DNA from: Mesorhizobium sp.
GTDB lineage: Bacteria; Pseudomonadota; Alphaproteobacteria; Rhizobiales; Rhizobiaceae
Assembly (NCBI RefSeq): GCF_017306545.1
Contig: NZ_JAFKID010000040.1
Location: 1 to 38,523 of the forward strand
Direction: 5' to 3'
Length of the DNA stretch: 38,523 bases
The notes under the pieces are model-generated. The model made no database searches. It saw only the letters and a program-made list of their open reading frames with translations, and was not told the origin of the DNA. Positions 20,239 to 29,253 of the stretch are shown here, piece after piece. The position numbers and the translations under genes were made by a program. Position 1 is the stretch's first letter; each line of letters begins with the position of its first letter.

Positions 20239-21144
20239 TCAAAAATACCCTTCGCGCTTCTTCTTTTCCATCGAGCCGGATTCGTCGCGGTCGATCAGCC
20301 GGCCCTGGCGCTCGGAGGTGCGGGCCGTCAGCATCTCGCCGACGATGGCCTCCAGCGTGTCGGCATCCGATTCGATGGCGCCGGTCAGCGGATAGCAGCC
20401 CAGCGTGCGGAAACGCACCATGCGCTCCTCGACGCGCTCGCCCGGCCGCAGTTTCATGCGCTCGTCGTCCTTCATGATCAGCATGCCGTCGCGCTCCACC
20501 ACCGGCCGCCTCTTGGCGAAATAGAGCGGCACGATGGGAATGCTTTCCTGCAAAATGTACTGCCAGATATCAAGTTCGGTCCAGTTCGACAGCGGAAAGA
20601 CGCGGATCGACTCGCCGGCCGAAATGCGCGTGTTGTAGATGTTCCACATCTCCGGCCGCTGGTTCTTCGGGTCCCAGGCATGGCTCGCGTTGCGAAAGGA
20701 GAAGATGCGCTCCTTGGCGCGCGATTTCTCCTCGTCGCGGCGGGCGCCGCCGAAGGCCGCGTCGAAGCCGTATTTGTCGAGCGCCTGGCGCAGCGCCACC
20801 GTCTTCATGACGTGGGTGTGGGTGTTGGAGCCGTGGTCGAACGGATTGATGCCGTCGCGCACGCCCTCCTCATTGATATGGACGAGAAGGTCAAAGCCGA
20901 GCGTCTTCGCCATCTCGTCGCGGAAGGCGATCATCTCGCGGAATTTCCAGGTCGTATCGACATGCAGGAAGGGAAAGGGCGGCCGCGCCGGATAAAAGGC
21001 TTTCATGGCGAGGTGCATCAGCACGGATGAATCCTTGCCGATGGAATAGAGCATGACCGGCTTGGAGAAATTCGCCGCGACTTCCCGGAAAATATGAATG
21101 GATTCCGCCTCCAACTGCTGGAGGTGGGAGAGCGCACGTGTCAT
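20239..21144 (-). CDS. cysD: Sulfate adenylyltransferase subunit 2
   Basis: A 301-residue PP-loop enzyme that forms adenosine 5'-phosphosulfate from sulfate and ATP with CysN. The ATP-binding SIGKDSS is at residues 34-40. FHVDTTWKF-like text ([10 protein letters not shown]), [17 protein letters not shown] and the C-terminal EKKKREGYF are family-typical. NodP is a close relative, and sequence alone cannot tell housekeeping CysD from a symbiotic paralogue. The gene leads the group and is followed almost without gap by cysNC. A long non-coding region precedes it. Confidence 0.96.
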   Translation of the reverse strand: MTRALSHLQQLEAESIHIFREVAANFSKPVMLYSIGKDSSVLMHLAMKAFYPARPPFPFLHVDTTWKFREMIAFRDEMAKTLGFDLLVHINEEGVRDGINPFDHGSNTHTHVMKTVALRQALDKYGFDAAFGGARRDEEKSRAKERIFSFRNASHAWDPKNQRPEMWNIYNTRISAGESIRVFPLSNWTELDIWQYILQESIPIVPLYFAKRRPVVERDGMLIMKDDERMKLRPGERVEERMVRFRTLGCYPLTGAIESDADTLEAIVGEMLTARTSERQGRLIDRDESGSMEKKKREGYF

Positions 21145-21770
21145 ATCAGGCCGTATCCCTTTCGACAGTACGGGTTTGCGGGCAGACAGTCCCGCGAGGT
21201 CGCCTGGTCTTAGGCCCTATCGGCAATTGACGCTCCTATCGACAAGCGGCACCCAGGTTAGAAAGGCTGACAACTTTGGCCGCAGGGTCCCGTGCTTCCG
21301 GGCCGCTTTTAGCCTCTCGACAGGGGAGAACCAACACAATCACAACTCTTTCAAGGTGTCATCGAGGACGATTTTTTCAAAGGGTCGGTCAGTGACGAAA
21401 CAAACCACCGGCGGCAGGCGGGCAAAGACTCGTTCAATGCCAAGTATTCATTATCCGAGAAATTATTTGTGAACCATCATTTAATACTCAATCTCACGAG
21501 TGTGGAAACAGCAAATATTACGGTTATATAAGACTAATCGCTCACCTAATTTCGTAAAATATAATACGATCTTTTTCGGAAATGTTTCTTTTGGTTCCGC
21601 CTTGATGTTGAGACGACATTTCGTCGGGAAGCGCACAATGTGCGCGGCTCGCGGAAGGAGATACTGGCGATATCGATGTAAATGTAGTCTGGTTGCGAGA
21701 TATCAAAATGTGTAGGAAGACCCGATCCTGAGCAGGCTTGGTGCCTGATTCCAACAGTGAGAGAATGTGA
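21145..21770. other. Long AT-rich gap between cysD and the polysaccharide locus
   Basis: This 626-base gap lies between divergent genes. The cysD-proximal part (to about 21400) has ordinary composition. From about 21430 to 21600 it is strikingly A+T-rich, with runs such as TAAAATATAATACG. It presumably holds the promoters for cysD (minus) and for the aminotransferase operon (plus). I found no convincing -35/-10 pair, riboswitch, tRNA or conserved reading frame. Confidence 0.5.
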
Positions 21771-22916
21771 ATGGCGGTCCCTTACTTCCGTCTTGATCTC
21801 GGTCAATCTGAGATTGACGCTGTCGTGGCTGTGCTGAAGTCCGGTTGGTTGACTACCGGCCCGGAATGTGCGGCCTTCGAAAAGGAATTTGCAGAGGCAT
21901 TGGGTGGCGGTGTTCAGGCCATAGCGGTCAATTCCAACACCTCCGGCATGCATCTCGCTCTGGAAGCGGCGGGCATCGGGCCCGGCGACGAAGTGATCGT
22001 TCCCGATCTTACGTTTACCGCGACGGCGGAGGTCGTGCGCTATATGGGCGCCGAGGTCGTCCTGGTCGACGTTCTGCCCGATACGCTGTGCATGGATCCG
22101 CAAGAGGTGGAGCGCTCGATCACGCCCCGCACCAAGGCCATTTTGCCGGTGCATTTCGGCGGCCTCGGCGCAGCCATGGACGAATTGCTGGCAATCGCGG
22201 CGAGACACGGCCTGGTCGTCATCGAGGACGCCGCGCATGCGTTCCCTGCCTCGAAAGGGGGAGTCGCCATCGGGCGCCATGGAACTCTGGCGACGGTCTT
22301 CAGCTTCTATGCGAACAAGACGATAACGACCGGCGAAGGCGGCATGATCGTGACCGCCGATGAAAAGATCGCGCAGCGCTGCCGCACCATGCGCCTGCAC
22401 GGTATCGACAGGGACGCCTTCCGCCGTTTCCAGGGAGATTCGGCAGCTTGGCAGTACGATATTGTCGCACCGGGTTTCAAATACAATCTGACCGACATAG
22501 CCGCGGCGCTGGGGCGCAAGCAACTGGCACGTGCGGTCGAAATGCGGAACAGTCGGGCCGTCATCGCCGACGTCTATAGAAAGGGATTGGCGGATTTGCC
22601 GATCGAAATGCCGCCAGATTCGGCGGAGGGCGATCTGCATGCATGGCATCTTTTTCCGATCCGGCTGGCTGTCGGCGCATCTATAAATCGGGCGCAATTG
22701 GAAACTGCCCTAGCCGCCGCCGGGATCGGCTATTCCGTGCACTATACCCCGCTTCATCGGATGACTTACTGGCATGAGCGCTATGGTCTGAGCGATAATC
22801 GTTTCCCGGTCGCAACGTCGCATTTCGAACGTTGCGTTTCGCTGCCGCTGTTTTCAGCCATGCGCGAAGACGAGGCGGAAGAGGTGATTTCCGTCATTCG
22901 CAGAACCTTGACTTGA
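21771..22916 (+). CDS. DegT/DnrJ/EryC1 sugar aminotransferase (second copy)
   Basis: A 381-residue PLP-dependent aminotransferase. The PLP lysine is in SFYANKTITTGEGGM (Lys183) and IEDAAHAFPA is at 151-160. The NKTITTGEGGM text and the WLTTGPECAAFE start resemble the PglE/WeeJ/LegC branch that aminates 4-keto sugars (UDP-4-keto-6-deoxy-GlcNAc), unlike the WbpE-like gene at 16.1 kb. The gene is followed nine bases later by an initiating sugar transferase, a common pairing in loci that begin the glycan with an amino-deoxy sugar. No 4,6-dehydratase is in the window, so the exact substrate is unproven. Confidence 0.87.
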   Translation: MAVPYFRLDLGQSEIDAVVAVLKSGWLTTGPECAAFEKEFAEALGGGVQAIAVNSNTSGMHLALEAAGIGPGDEVIVPDLTFTATAEVVRYMGAEVVLVDVLPDTLCMDPQEVERSITPRTKAILPVHFGGLGAAMDELLAIAARHGLVVIEDAAHAFPASKGGVAIGRHGTLATVFSFYANKTITTGEGGMIVTADEKIAQRCRTMRLHGIDRDAFRRFQGDSAAWQYDIVAPGFKYNLTDIAAALGRKQLARAVEMRNSRAVIADVYRKGLADLPIEMPPDSAEGDLHAWHLFPIRLAVGASINRAQLETALAAAGIGYSVHYTPLHRMTYWHERYGLSDNRFPVATSHFERCVSLPLFSAMREDEAEEVISVIRRTLT

Positions 22917-22925
22917 GATCTCTTC

Positions 22926-23531
22926 TTGTCCCTGAAAAGAACCCTCGATTTCTGCATAAGTTTTTTCGGACTGGTCCTACTGGCTCCGTTCTTTGCCATG
23001 ATTGCTCTCGCCATCCGGCTCGAAAGTCCGGGCCCGGCCTTCTTTCTCCAGGAAAGGGTGGGCTATCGGGGGCGCCTCTTCCGCATCGTCAAATTCCGCA
23101 CGATGCGCCGCAACGCTCCCAAGGAAGGGCCTCAGATCACCATCGGGGCCGACCCGCGCATAACGCGGATTGGCGGCTGGCTGCGGAAGACGAAGCTCGA
23201 CGAGTTGCCGCAGCTGATCAATGTGTTGAAAGGGGACATGTCTTTAGTCGGGCCGAGGCCGGAAGTGCCGGCATTCATGAGCCGCTATCCGACGGAGCAA
23301 AGGGACTTGATCCTGTCGGTGCGTCCGGGAATTACCGACTTCGCAGCGATCGAGTTCAGCGACGAAGCCGACATTCTCGCACGGGCCGACGATCCGCAGG
23401 AGGCCTATGTGAACGAGGTGATGCCGCGAAAGTTCGCCCTATACAAACGCTATGTGGATGGGCAGTCTCTGTGGCTTGATCTAAAGCTGATCGGCAAAAC
23501 ACTCGCGAAGATTTCAGGGGCTGGGAAATGA
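22926..23531 (+). CDS. Initiating sugar-phosphate transferase (PglC/WcaJ-type)
   Basis: A 201-residue bacterial sugar transferase that moves a sugar phosphate from UDP to undecaprenyl phosphate, the first membrane step of glycan assembly. It has a single N-terminal membrane helix (about 8-31), RIVKFRTM (53-60), DELPQL (92-97), SLVGPRPE (106-113) and RPGITDFA (133-140). This is the short form with only the catalytic domain, like PglC, without the extra N-terminal helices of WbaP or WcaJ. The frame begins with TTG nine bases after the aminotransferase stop, with only a weak ribosome site, so the start is less sure than the identity. Confidence 0.92.
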   Translation: MSLKRTLDFCISFFGLVLLAPFFAMIALAIRLESPGPAFFLQERVGYRGRLFRIVKFRTMRRNAPKEGPQITIGADPRITRIGGWLRKTKLDELPQLINVLKGDMSLVGPRPEVPAFMSRYPTEQRDLILSVRPGITDFAAIEFSDEADILARADDPQEAYVNEVMPRKFALYKRYVDGQSLWLDLKLIGKTLAKISGAGK

Positions 23532-23550
23532 TTCGACCGGAGAGGCAGGT

Positions 23551-24258
23551 TTGACCGAGTTGAGAGACGGCGAGCTTTCGGAAATAGAGCGGCGCTATGC
23601 CCGCAGGAATGCTCAAGGCAAGGCGAACCTCTATGACCCCTTGTTGCCGGTGAATATCGCCTTCCGGCAGGAACGTGAGAAAGTCTTGGCGAAAACGCTG
23701 CGCGCGCTGCTCGGCGAAAGGCCCATATCAAGTCTCAGAATATTGGAAATCGGGTGCGGCGGCGGCCGTAATCTCGTCGATTTTATCGGCTGGGGCGCCT
23801 TGCCAGGCAACTGCACCGGCAACGAACTTCTAAGCGAACGCGTCGAGGTGGCGCGGCGCAATCTTCCGCCCACGGTCACAATCGTTCAAGGCGACGCTTC
23901 TTCGCTCGATTTTGCCGATGGAAGCTTCGACATCATCTTGCAATCGACTGTTTTCTCTTCGATTCTTGATAAGGAACTGCGTTCGGCTGTGGCGAACAAT
24001 ATGTGGCGGATGCTGGCCAAGGACGGTGGGATTATCTGGTACGACTTCACGATGGATAACCCGCGCAACGCCGATGTCGCCGGCATAAAGCAAGCAGAAA
24101 TCCGCTCCTTGTTTCCCCAGGCGCGCTACGACGCGACGAAAACAACCCTCGCGCCGCCTATCGCAAGACGGGTGACAAAGCTGTCTCCCGGTCTTTATTC
24201 GCTTTTGAACACGTTGCCGTTTCTGCGCACGCATGTCGTTGCGCTTCTGCGAAAATAG
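23551..24258 (+). CDS. SAM-dependent methyltransferase, class I
   Basis: A 235-residue methyltransferase with motif I LEIGCGGGRN at residues 65-74, the acidic GNELL after strand two, and GDASSLDFADGSFD (motif II region). The TTG start is supported by GGAGAGGCAGGT directly before it; an ATG a little upstream leads into a stop within nine codons. It is 19 bases after the sugar transferase, so it probably belongs to the same operon. The target may be a sugar hydroxyl or carboxyl of the glycan, but the sequence does not show which. Confidence 0.85.
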   Translation: MTELRDGELSEIERRYARRNAQGKANLYDPLLPVNIAFRQEREKVLAKTLRALLGERPISSLRILEIGCGGGRNLVDFIGWGALPGNCTGNELLSERVEVARRNLPPTVTIVQGDASSLDFADGSFDIILQSTVFSSILDKELRSAVANNMWRMLAKDGGIIWYDFTMDNPRNADVAGIKQAEIRSLFPQARYDATKTTLAPPIARRVTKLSPGLYSLLNTLPFLRTHVVALLRK

Positions 24259-24267
24259 GCCCCATCC

Positions 24268-25530
24268 TTAAAGGGACGGCGAGCTTCCAGGACTTTGCTG
24301 GAAAGCCTCCACGTAACGGCTGGCGATTCCAGCGTAGTCGTATTTGTCCGCCATGTACTTGTTGCCTTTTTCTCCCACGGTGCGTCGCTGTTGCGGCGTG
24401 AGAACGACAAGTTCCCGCAATGTCCGCCATATCTCTTCCGGGGTGTCGAGCCGACGCGCAATGCCTCCGCCCGATTCCGAGACAGGATCTCCGCAGGGAG
24501 TTATGGGGAGAAGAACCGGGAGCGAAGCCCGATAGTAATCGGCGAACTTATTCAGTGAGACGCCGTAGCGATATAAATTGTCATGGGTCCGCACACCGCC
24601 GTAAGCGATGCCGCAATTCTCCAAGATAAGCGGCACATCGCTTTTAGGGACCCGACCCGAGAAATGTATGTCGGTTACGCCTTTCGATTCCGCCAGTTCC
24701 CGAAGGGCAGCCTCTTCCTGCCCCCCTCCTATCAGCAGCAACCTGCAATTCCTTGCTTCGCCGATTGAGCGCCCGTAGGCCAGTGCTTCGACCAGAAGAT
24801 CCACCGCGTTGGGCTTGCCCATGGCCCCCGCATGCACAATGACGATGTCTCCTTCCGCTTCCCATTTTGTCGCCAAAGCGGCAGCTTTTTTTCCTTCTTC
24901 GCTGGAAAACGCGGCGTTGTCGCGCTGAGGTCCGGTTCCATTGGGAACCCACACGAAAGGCTTATGACCAAATCCACGGTCAGCCAGGTAGCGATCGAGG
25001 CGAGGCAGGACTGAAGCGATCAGATCGGACTTCGATAGCGCAAAGCGCTCGGCAAACGCGCATGCCTGAACGAAGGGATGGAGCCGTGAAACGCCGAGGA
25101 TTTCTGTAATGCTGAGCGGCCAAATATCCCGGATTTCAAAAACCAGCTTGGCGCGAAACCGCCTGGCCAGACGGAAAGCGGGAAAAATCGTGAAAGGATG
25201 AGGAGAGGACGCGACAATGACGTCGGGAACGGCCTTCCTGGCCTGAACACGACCGACGCCGACAAGATTACGGGAGAAATCCCAGATGTTTAGAATTCGT
25301 CCCAGACCGTTGCCGCTATACGGGCGCGCCGGCACCGCCAAGTAGCGCACGCCGCCGATCGAAAACTCTGGTTCCAGTGGCGGGGTCCGTTGTAAAAGAT
25401 GATGATAGGCTGCGATGAAGACGGTAGCGGAATGGCCAGCCTCCTGCCAAGCTCGCCCCAGTTGATAGGGCCGGTCATACGAGCCGAGCTCAGGGCCCCC
25501 GCCGTAGTGGTGGATGTACCAGATGTTCAC
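24268..25530 (-). CDS. GT4-family glycosyltransferase, WbuB-like
   Basis: A 420-residue two-domain (GT-B) glycosyltransferase. The start MNIWYIHHYGGGPELGSYDR and the block FEIRDIWPLSITEILG match WbuB/WcaI-like enzymes that add a sugar to lipid-linked intermediates. The C-terminal donor domain has VIVHAGAMGKPNAVDLL, FSGRVPKSDVP and YRYGVSLNKFADYY. It starts with GTG and is convergent with the methyltransferase (nine-base gap), so it is transcribed apart from it. It is divergent from the phage-fibre-like gene. The acceptor and donor sugars are unknown. Confidence 0.9.
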   Translation of the reverse strand: MNIWYIHHYGGGPELGSYDRPYQLGRAWQEAGHSATVFIAAYHHLLQRTPPLEPEFSIGGVRYLAVPARPYSGNGLGRILNIWDFSRNLVGVGRVQARKAVPDVIVASSPHPFTIFPAFRLARRFRAKLVFEIRDIWPLSITEILGVSRLHPFVQACAFAERFALSKSDLIASVLPRLDRYLADRGFGHKPFVWVPNGTGPQRDNAAFSSEEGKKAAALATKWEAEGDIVIVHAGAMGKPNAVDLLVEALAYGRSIGEARNCRLLLIGGGQEEAALRELAESKGVTDIHFSGRVPKSDVPLILENCGIAYGGVRTHDNLYRYGVSLNKFADYYRASLPVLLPITPCGDPVSESGGGIARRLDTPEEIWRTLRELVVLTPQQRRTVGEKGNKYMADKYDYAGIASRYVEAFQQSPGSSPSL

Positions 25531-25710
25531 AATATCCGTGCCCTATGCCGCGACTCCGGGATGCCGACATAAATCCCTTTGTTTCCGCAGCCTGAAGGGA
25601 TGCATGGCCTCGGGCCCGCGCGCGGACAATCATTTCGACGCCACTATATCCACCTCCCTATAACACCGCTCCATACTGGTTCAAGCTATCAACGCGACGA
25701 GCAAGGACCA

Positions 25711-27174
25711 ATGGAAAACTCCCCCAATCTCTCCCTTCCCTACATCATGCCCTCGCAGGCGCAGAAGCACGTCACCCATAACGAGGCGCTCGTCGCCCTC
25801 GACGCGATCATCCAGCTTGCGGTTCTCGACAAGGATGTCGGTGCACCGCCGCTCTCGCCGGGCGAAGGCGACCGCTATCTCGTCGCGGCCGGCGCCGACG
25901 GCGGCTGGGTCGGCAGGGACGGCGCTGTCGCGGCCTGGCAGGACGGGGCGTGGGTCTTTTATGCGCCGCGGCCCGGCTGGCGGGCATGGGTCGGCGATGA
26001 AGGGTGCCTCTACGTGTTCGACGGCGCCGGCTGGACCGCTCTTGCGGGCGTCGACGGCACCTTCGAGACGGTCGGCGTCAACACGACTGCGGACGCCACC
26101 AACAAGCTTGCCGTGTCGTCGCCGGCGACGCTTTTCAACCATGCCGGCGCCGGCCATCAACTCAAACTCAACAAGCAACTGGCCGGGGATACGGCGAGCC
26201 TGCTGTTCCAGACCGGTTTCAGCGGCCGCGCCGAATTGGGAACGGCCGGAAACGACGATCTCCATGTCAAGGTTTCTGCCGACGGCGCTGCCTGGAGCGA
26301 TGTGATCAGCATCGGCAGCGCCGACTCCAAAATCCGCATTGGCGCCACGTCGATGAATTTCTCCACGGTGAACGTCAAGGGCAGCCAGTTGGCCGGAACA
26401 GGAGAAAGCTGGTTCGGCCTGACCTTCACCCACACCGATCTCGATGCAACCCCGAAAGGCGGCGCTGCCCTTTGCGGCGCGCCCTACGACAACGCAAACA
26501 AGCCTTTCGTGGCCGTCGGGCCCTGGGCCGCAGCGAGCTATCATCAGATCTATTACGGCGGCGGCGGCTGGGGATGCCCGGACGCGACCCGGCACGTCTT
26601 CTACACCGGCTCCTACCAGCCCACCGTCGACAATACCGCGACCATGGCTTTCGATATCGAGCCGGACGCCGTCATTTCCGCCCGAACCACGCGCCCCTCC
26701 GGCGACAACACCTACAGTCTCGGCAGCGGCGCCTATCGCTGGTCGGTCGTCTATGCCGCGACGGGGACGATCAGCACCTCCGACGCCCGCCTGAAGACGG
26801 ATATCGTGCCGGTCCCGCTCGGCCTCGGTTTCATCCGGGATCTGCAACCGGTCGCCTATCGCTGGAAGGTCGGCGGATACGATGTGACCCAGGAGCGGAT
26901 CGCCGATCCGGAGCCGAAAGGCGGCACGGTGCAGGAGATCACCGTCGATACGGCGATACCGCAGGCTGGCGTGCGCACCCACTACGGCCTGGTGGCACAG
27001 CAGGTGAAGACGGCGCTCGATGCACACGGGGTCGAGGATTTCGCCGGCTGGACGCTCGCCGACCGGAGCGACCCCGACAGCGAGCAGGGCCTGCGCTACG
27101 ACCAGTTCGTGCCGATCCTGGTCAGGGCCGTTCAGGAACTGGCCGCGCAGGTGGAAGCACTACACACAGCGTGA
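25711..27174 (+). CDS. DUF2793 / S74-chaperone fibre-like protein
   Basis: A 487-residue protein with two recognisable ends. Residues 3 to about 90 are a DUF2793 domain (LPYIMPSQAQKHVTHNEAL, GEGDRYLVAAG, WQDGAWVFYAPRPGWRAWV), otherwise seen in phage and gene-transfer-agent tail proteins. Residues 357-487 are a peptidase S74 intramolecular chaperone: STSDARLKTDI holds the Ser357/Lys362 pair expected to self-cleave after trimerisation, then LQPVAYRWK, THYGLVAQQV and a coiled-coil end. The middle is unassigned. AAGGACCA precedes the ATG; the frame is open upstream to 25579. No other phage gene is nearby. A secreted or surface trimeric fibre is plausible, but no signal peptide is seen. Confidence 0.85.
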   Translation: MENSPNLSLPYIMPSQAQKHVTHNEALVALDAIIQLAVLDKDVGAPPLSPGEGDRYLVAAGADGGWVGRDGAVAAWQDGAWVFYAPRPGWRAWVGDEGCLYVFDGAGWTALAGVDGTFETVGVNTTADATNKLAVSSPATLFNHAGAGHQLKLNKQLAGDTASLLFQTGFSGRAELGTAGNDDLHVKVSADGAAWSDVISIGSADSKIRIGATSMNFSTVNVKGSQLAGTGESWFGLTFTHTDLDATPKGGAALCGAPYDNANKPFVAVGPWAAASYHQIYYGGGGWGCPDATRHVFYTGSYQPTVDNTATMAFDIEPDAVISARTTRPSGDNTYSLGSGAYRWSVVYAATGTISTSDARLKTDIVPVPLGLGFIRDLQPVAYRWKVGGYDVTQERIADPEPKGGTVQEITVDTAIPQAGVRTHYGLVAQQVKTALDAHGVEDFAGWTLADRSDPDSEQGLRYDQFVPILVRAVQELAAQVEALHTA

Positions 27175-27180
27175 ACAAAA

Positions 27181-27213
27181 GAGAGGCCGATGCCATCCAG
27201 GCATCGGCCTCTC
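27181..27213 (-). terminator. Strong hairpin between convergent genes
   Basis: GAGAGGCCGATGCC and GGCATCGGCCTCTC form a perfect 14-base stem with loop ATCCA. On the minus strand it is followed at once by TTTTGTT, so it is a good intrinsic terminator for the wbpB-wbpD transcript. It may also stop plus-strand transcripts from the fibre-like gene, where the following bases are less T-rich. Confidence 0.85.
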
Positions 27214-27232
27214 GTACGAAATTCCTGGACGC

Positions 27233-27808
27233 TCAGTCGACGGGTTTCAACGTGTCGCCCGACAGTTCGTAGCGCTCGCCGGTGCGCGGACACACCAGCG
27301 TCTCGTCGAGGATTTCGCCGGCACGCGACACCCAGCCCATGCGCCGCGCCGGCACGCCCACCATAAGGGCATAGGCCGGCACGTCCTTCGTCACCACGGC
27401 GCCGGCGCCGATCATGCAATATTCGCCGAGCGTGTTGCCGCACACGATTGTGGCGTTGGCGCCGATGGTGGCTCCGCGGCGCACGCGCGTGGCGCGGAAC
27501 TCGTCCTTGCGCTCGATCTCGGCGCGCGGATTGAGAACGTTGGTGAAGACGCAGGACGGACCGCAAAACACGCCCTGCTCGAGTTCGACGCCCTTGTAGA
27601 GCGACACGTTGTTCTGGATCTTGCAGTTGTCGCCGACGGTCACGTCCGGGCCGGCCACGACGTTCTGGCCGATCGACACGTTGCGTCCGATGCGGGTGCG
27701 CGAAAGCACATGGCTGAAATGCCAGATCTTCGTTCCCGCGCCCAGTTCGACCCCGTCGTCCACATACGCGCTTTCGTGGACGAAAGCGGGCTTCAATTCG
27801 GCGCTCAT
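27233..27808 (-). CDS. WbpD-like N-acetyltransferase (hexapeptide repeat)
   Basis: A 191-residue left-handed beta-helix acyltransferase with regular hexapeptide repeats from about residue 13 to 150 ([65 protein letters not shown]). The KIWHFSHV and [19 protein letters not shown] text is typical of WbpD/WlbB, which acetylate the 3-amino group of UDP-GlcNAc3NA using acetyl-CoA. Its start overlaps the stop of the WbpB-like gene as ATGA. Together with the WbpB-, WbpE- and WbpA-like genes it completes a UDP-diacetamido-glucuronate pathway. Confidence 0.92.
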   Translation of the reverse strand: MSAELKPAFVHESAYVDDGVELGAGTKIWHFSHVLSRTRIGRNVSIGQNVVAGPDVTVGDNCKIQNNVSLYKGVELEQGVFCGPSCVFTNVLNPRAEIERKDEFRATRVRRGATIGANATIVCGNTLGEYCMIGAGAVVTKDVPAYALMVGVPARRMGWVSRAGEILDETLVCPRTGERYELSGDTLKPVD

Positions 27809-28800
27809 GCTGCTTCTCCTGCCTTGACCGGGGCGTTCAGGTTTTCAGCCAGCGCCCGTTCGGCGGCGTCCAGAACGCGCAGCACGGCCAAGCCCTCGCG
27901 TCCGTCGGTGCGCGGCGCCGTTCGGTTCTCGATGCTGCGGACGAAATGCCGGCATTCCTCCTTGAGCGGTTCGGCCTTCTCAACGAAAACACGCTCCGCA
28001 TCGGCTTTCACCGGATTGGGCACAGGGCCGCTACGATCGATCGCGTGGCGGTAGATCTGCAACTTGTCTTCCCAGACAGGTTGGCTGTCCTCGAACACGG
28101 CCATGCCCTTTTCCCCGATCACGACCAGGCGCTGCTCCTTGAAAGGGTGCATCCACGAAACCAGGAGATGCGCGGTGGCGCCGCCGGCGAACCGCATCTG
28201 CACGGTGACGAGGTCGGCCACGCCGGGCGTGAACGTGACATTGCCCTGCGCGGTGACGCTTTGCGGTTCCTCGCCCAGAAGGCCGAGCACCATCGAAATG
28301 TCATGCGGAGCGAAGGACCACAGGACGTTCTCCTCGGTGCGGAATTTGCCGAGCGACAGGCGGTTAGAATAGACGTGATGGAGCTTGCCGAGTTCCCCCG
28401 CCTTCACCAGTTCGAGCAACCGCACATAGACGGGATGGTATTGCAGCAGATGGCCGACCATGAGCGTGAGGCCGCGCTTCGCGGCCAGATCACGCAGCTC
28501 CTCGGCTTGCCCGATGTCCAGCGCGAGCGGCTTTTCCACATAGACATGCTTTCCCGCCTCGAGCGCCGCTTTGGCGTGGCGATGGTGAAGGCCAGCGGGG
28601 GAGGCGATCGAAACAGCGTCGATGTTGGGATCGGCCAGCACCTCCTCGAAGGAAGCGGCGCGCACGCCGTAGCTCGCGGCGGCCGCTTCAGCGACTTTCG
28701 CGACGGGATCGACCACTGCTGCGAGATTTCCCAGTTCATGAAAGTTCCGGGCCAGGTTCTTGCCCCAGTAACCGTGCCCGACATGCGCTATTCTTGTCAT
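27805..28800 (-). CDS. WbpB-like Gfo/Idh/MocA oxidoreductase
   Basis: A 331-residue NAD-dependent sugar dehydrogenase. The Rossmann loop GHGYWGKNL is at residues 8-16 and the conserved lysine is in EKPLA (Lys90). The [14 protein letters not shown] start and [11 protein letters not shown] block are WbpB/WlbA-like. Such enzymes oxidise C3 of UDP-GlcNAcA, after which a WbpE enzyme aminates it. The gene is first in a two-gene operon with the WbpD-like gene. GAAGG lies just before its ATG. A 453-base gap separates it from the divergent acyltransferase operon. Confidence 0.92.
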   Translation of the reverse strand: MTRIAHVGHGYWGKNLARNFHELGNLAAVVDPVAKVAEAAAASYGVRAASFEEVLADPNIDAVSIASPAGLHHRHAKAALEAGKHVYVEKPLALDIGQAEELRDLAAKRGLTLMVGHLLQYHPVYVRLLELVKAGELGKLHHVYSNRLSLGKFRTEENVLWSFAPHDISMVLGLLGEEPQSVTAQGNVTFTPGVADLVTVQMRFAGGATAHLLVSWMHPFKEQRLVVIGEKGMAVFEDSQPVWEDKLQIYRHAIDRSGPVPNPVKADAERVFVEKAEPLKEECRHFVRSIENRTAPRTDGREGLAVLRVLDAAERALAENLNAPVKAGEAA

Positions 28801-29253
28801 CTACCTTCGTCCGACTGTGGAAATCCTGTTTGGCGATAACCGATCAACGCTACCCTGTCCACGTCGGCAGCGCCTGTCGCGCTAGGATTTGCGCGATCGC
28901 CTGCGCGGGTCGGCCGCCGCGCGAACAAGCATCGGCGCCGCGGAGACCAATCGACGCCCCTGCCTCTCTTCGGATCATCAAAAAGCGACGTTTCCCTGCG
29001 AATCGGGATGGATCGAAGGTGGCTCGACGAGGATCGATCCACATTTGTCAGCGCCGGTTATCCACTGTTTCGGGCCATCTTGCCAAAATGAGGCGCGTGC
29101 ATCCATTTTCATGAGGTACGCCGCTGCTTGGGCCACGGCCCTTGATTTCACTCCGATAATACCAGAGAACGGCGTGAGCTTGGAAGGGCCGGAACCGGCT
29201 GGACGGACTCCTCTGAATCCCAACGAAGAACGCAGAAGATTTAAGCGAGCCCA
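28801..29253. other. Gap between wbpB-like gene and acyltransferase operon
   Basis: These 453 bases lie between divergent operons and should hold both promoters. Open frames exist on both strands, but none has a recognisable product, a ribosome site, or the composition of its neighbours. I see no repeats or clear promoter boxes. Confidence 0.4.

Noticed and set aside
21145-21430. Riboswitch or leader upstream of cysD
   Set aside because: I looked for SAM-type and other sulfur-related leader structures and found only short, unconvincing stems.
25579-25710. N-terminal extension of the fibre-like protein
   Set aside because: The extra 44 codons have no signal peptide or domain, while the ATG at 25711 has AAGGA five bases upstream and starts the DUF2793 domain in the usual way.
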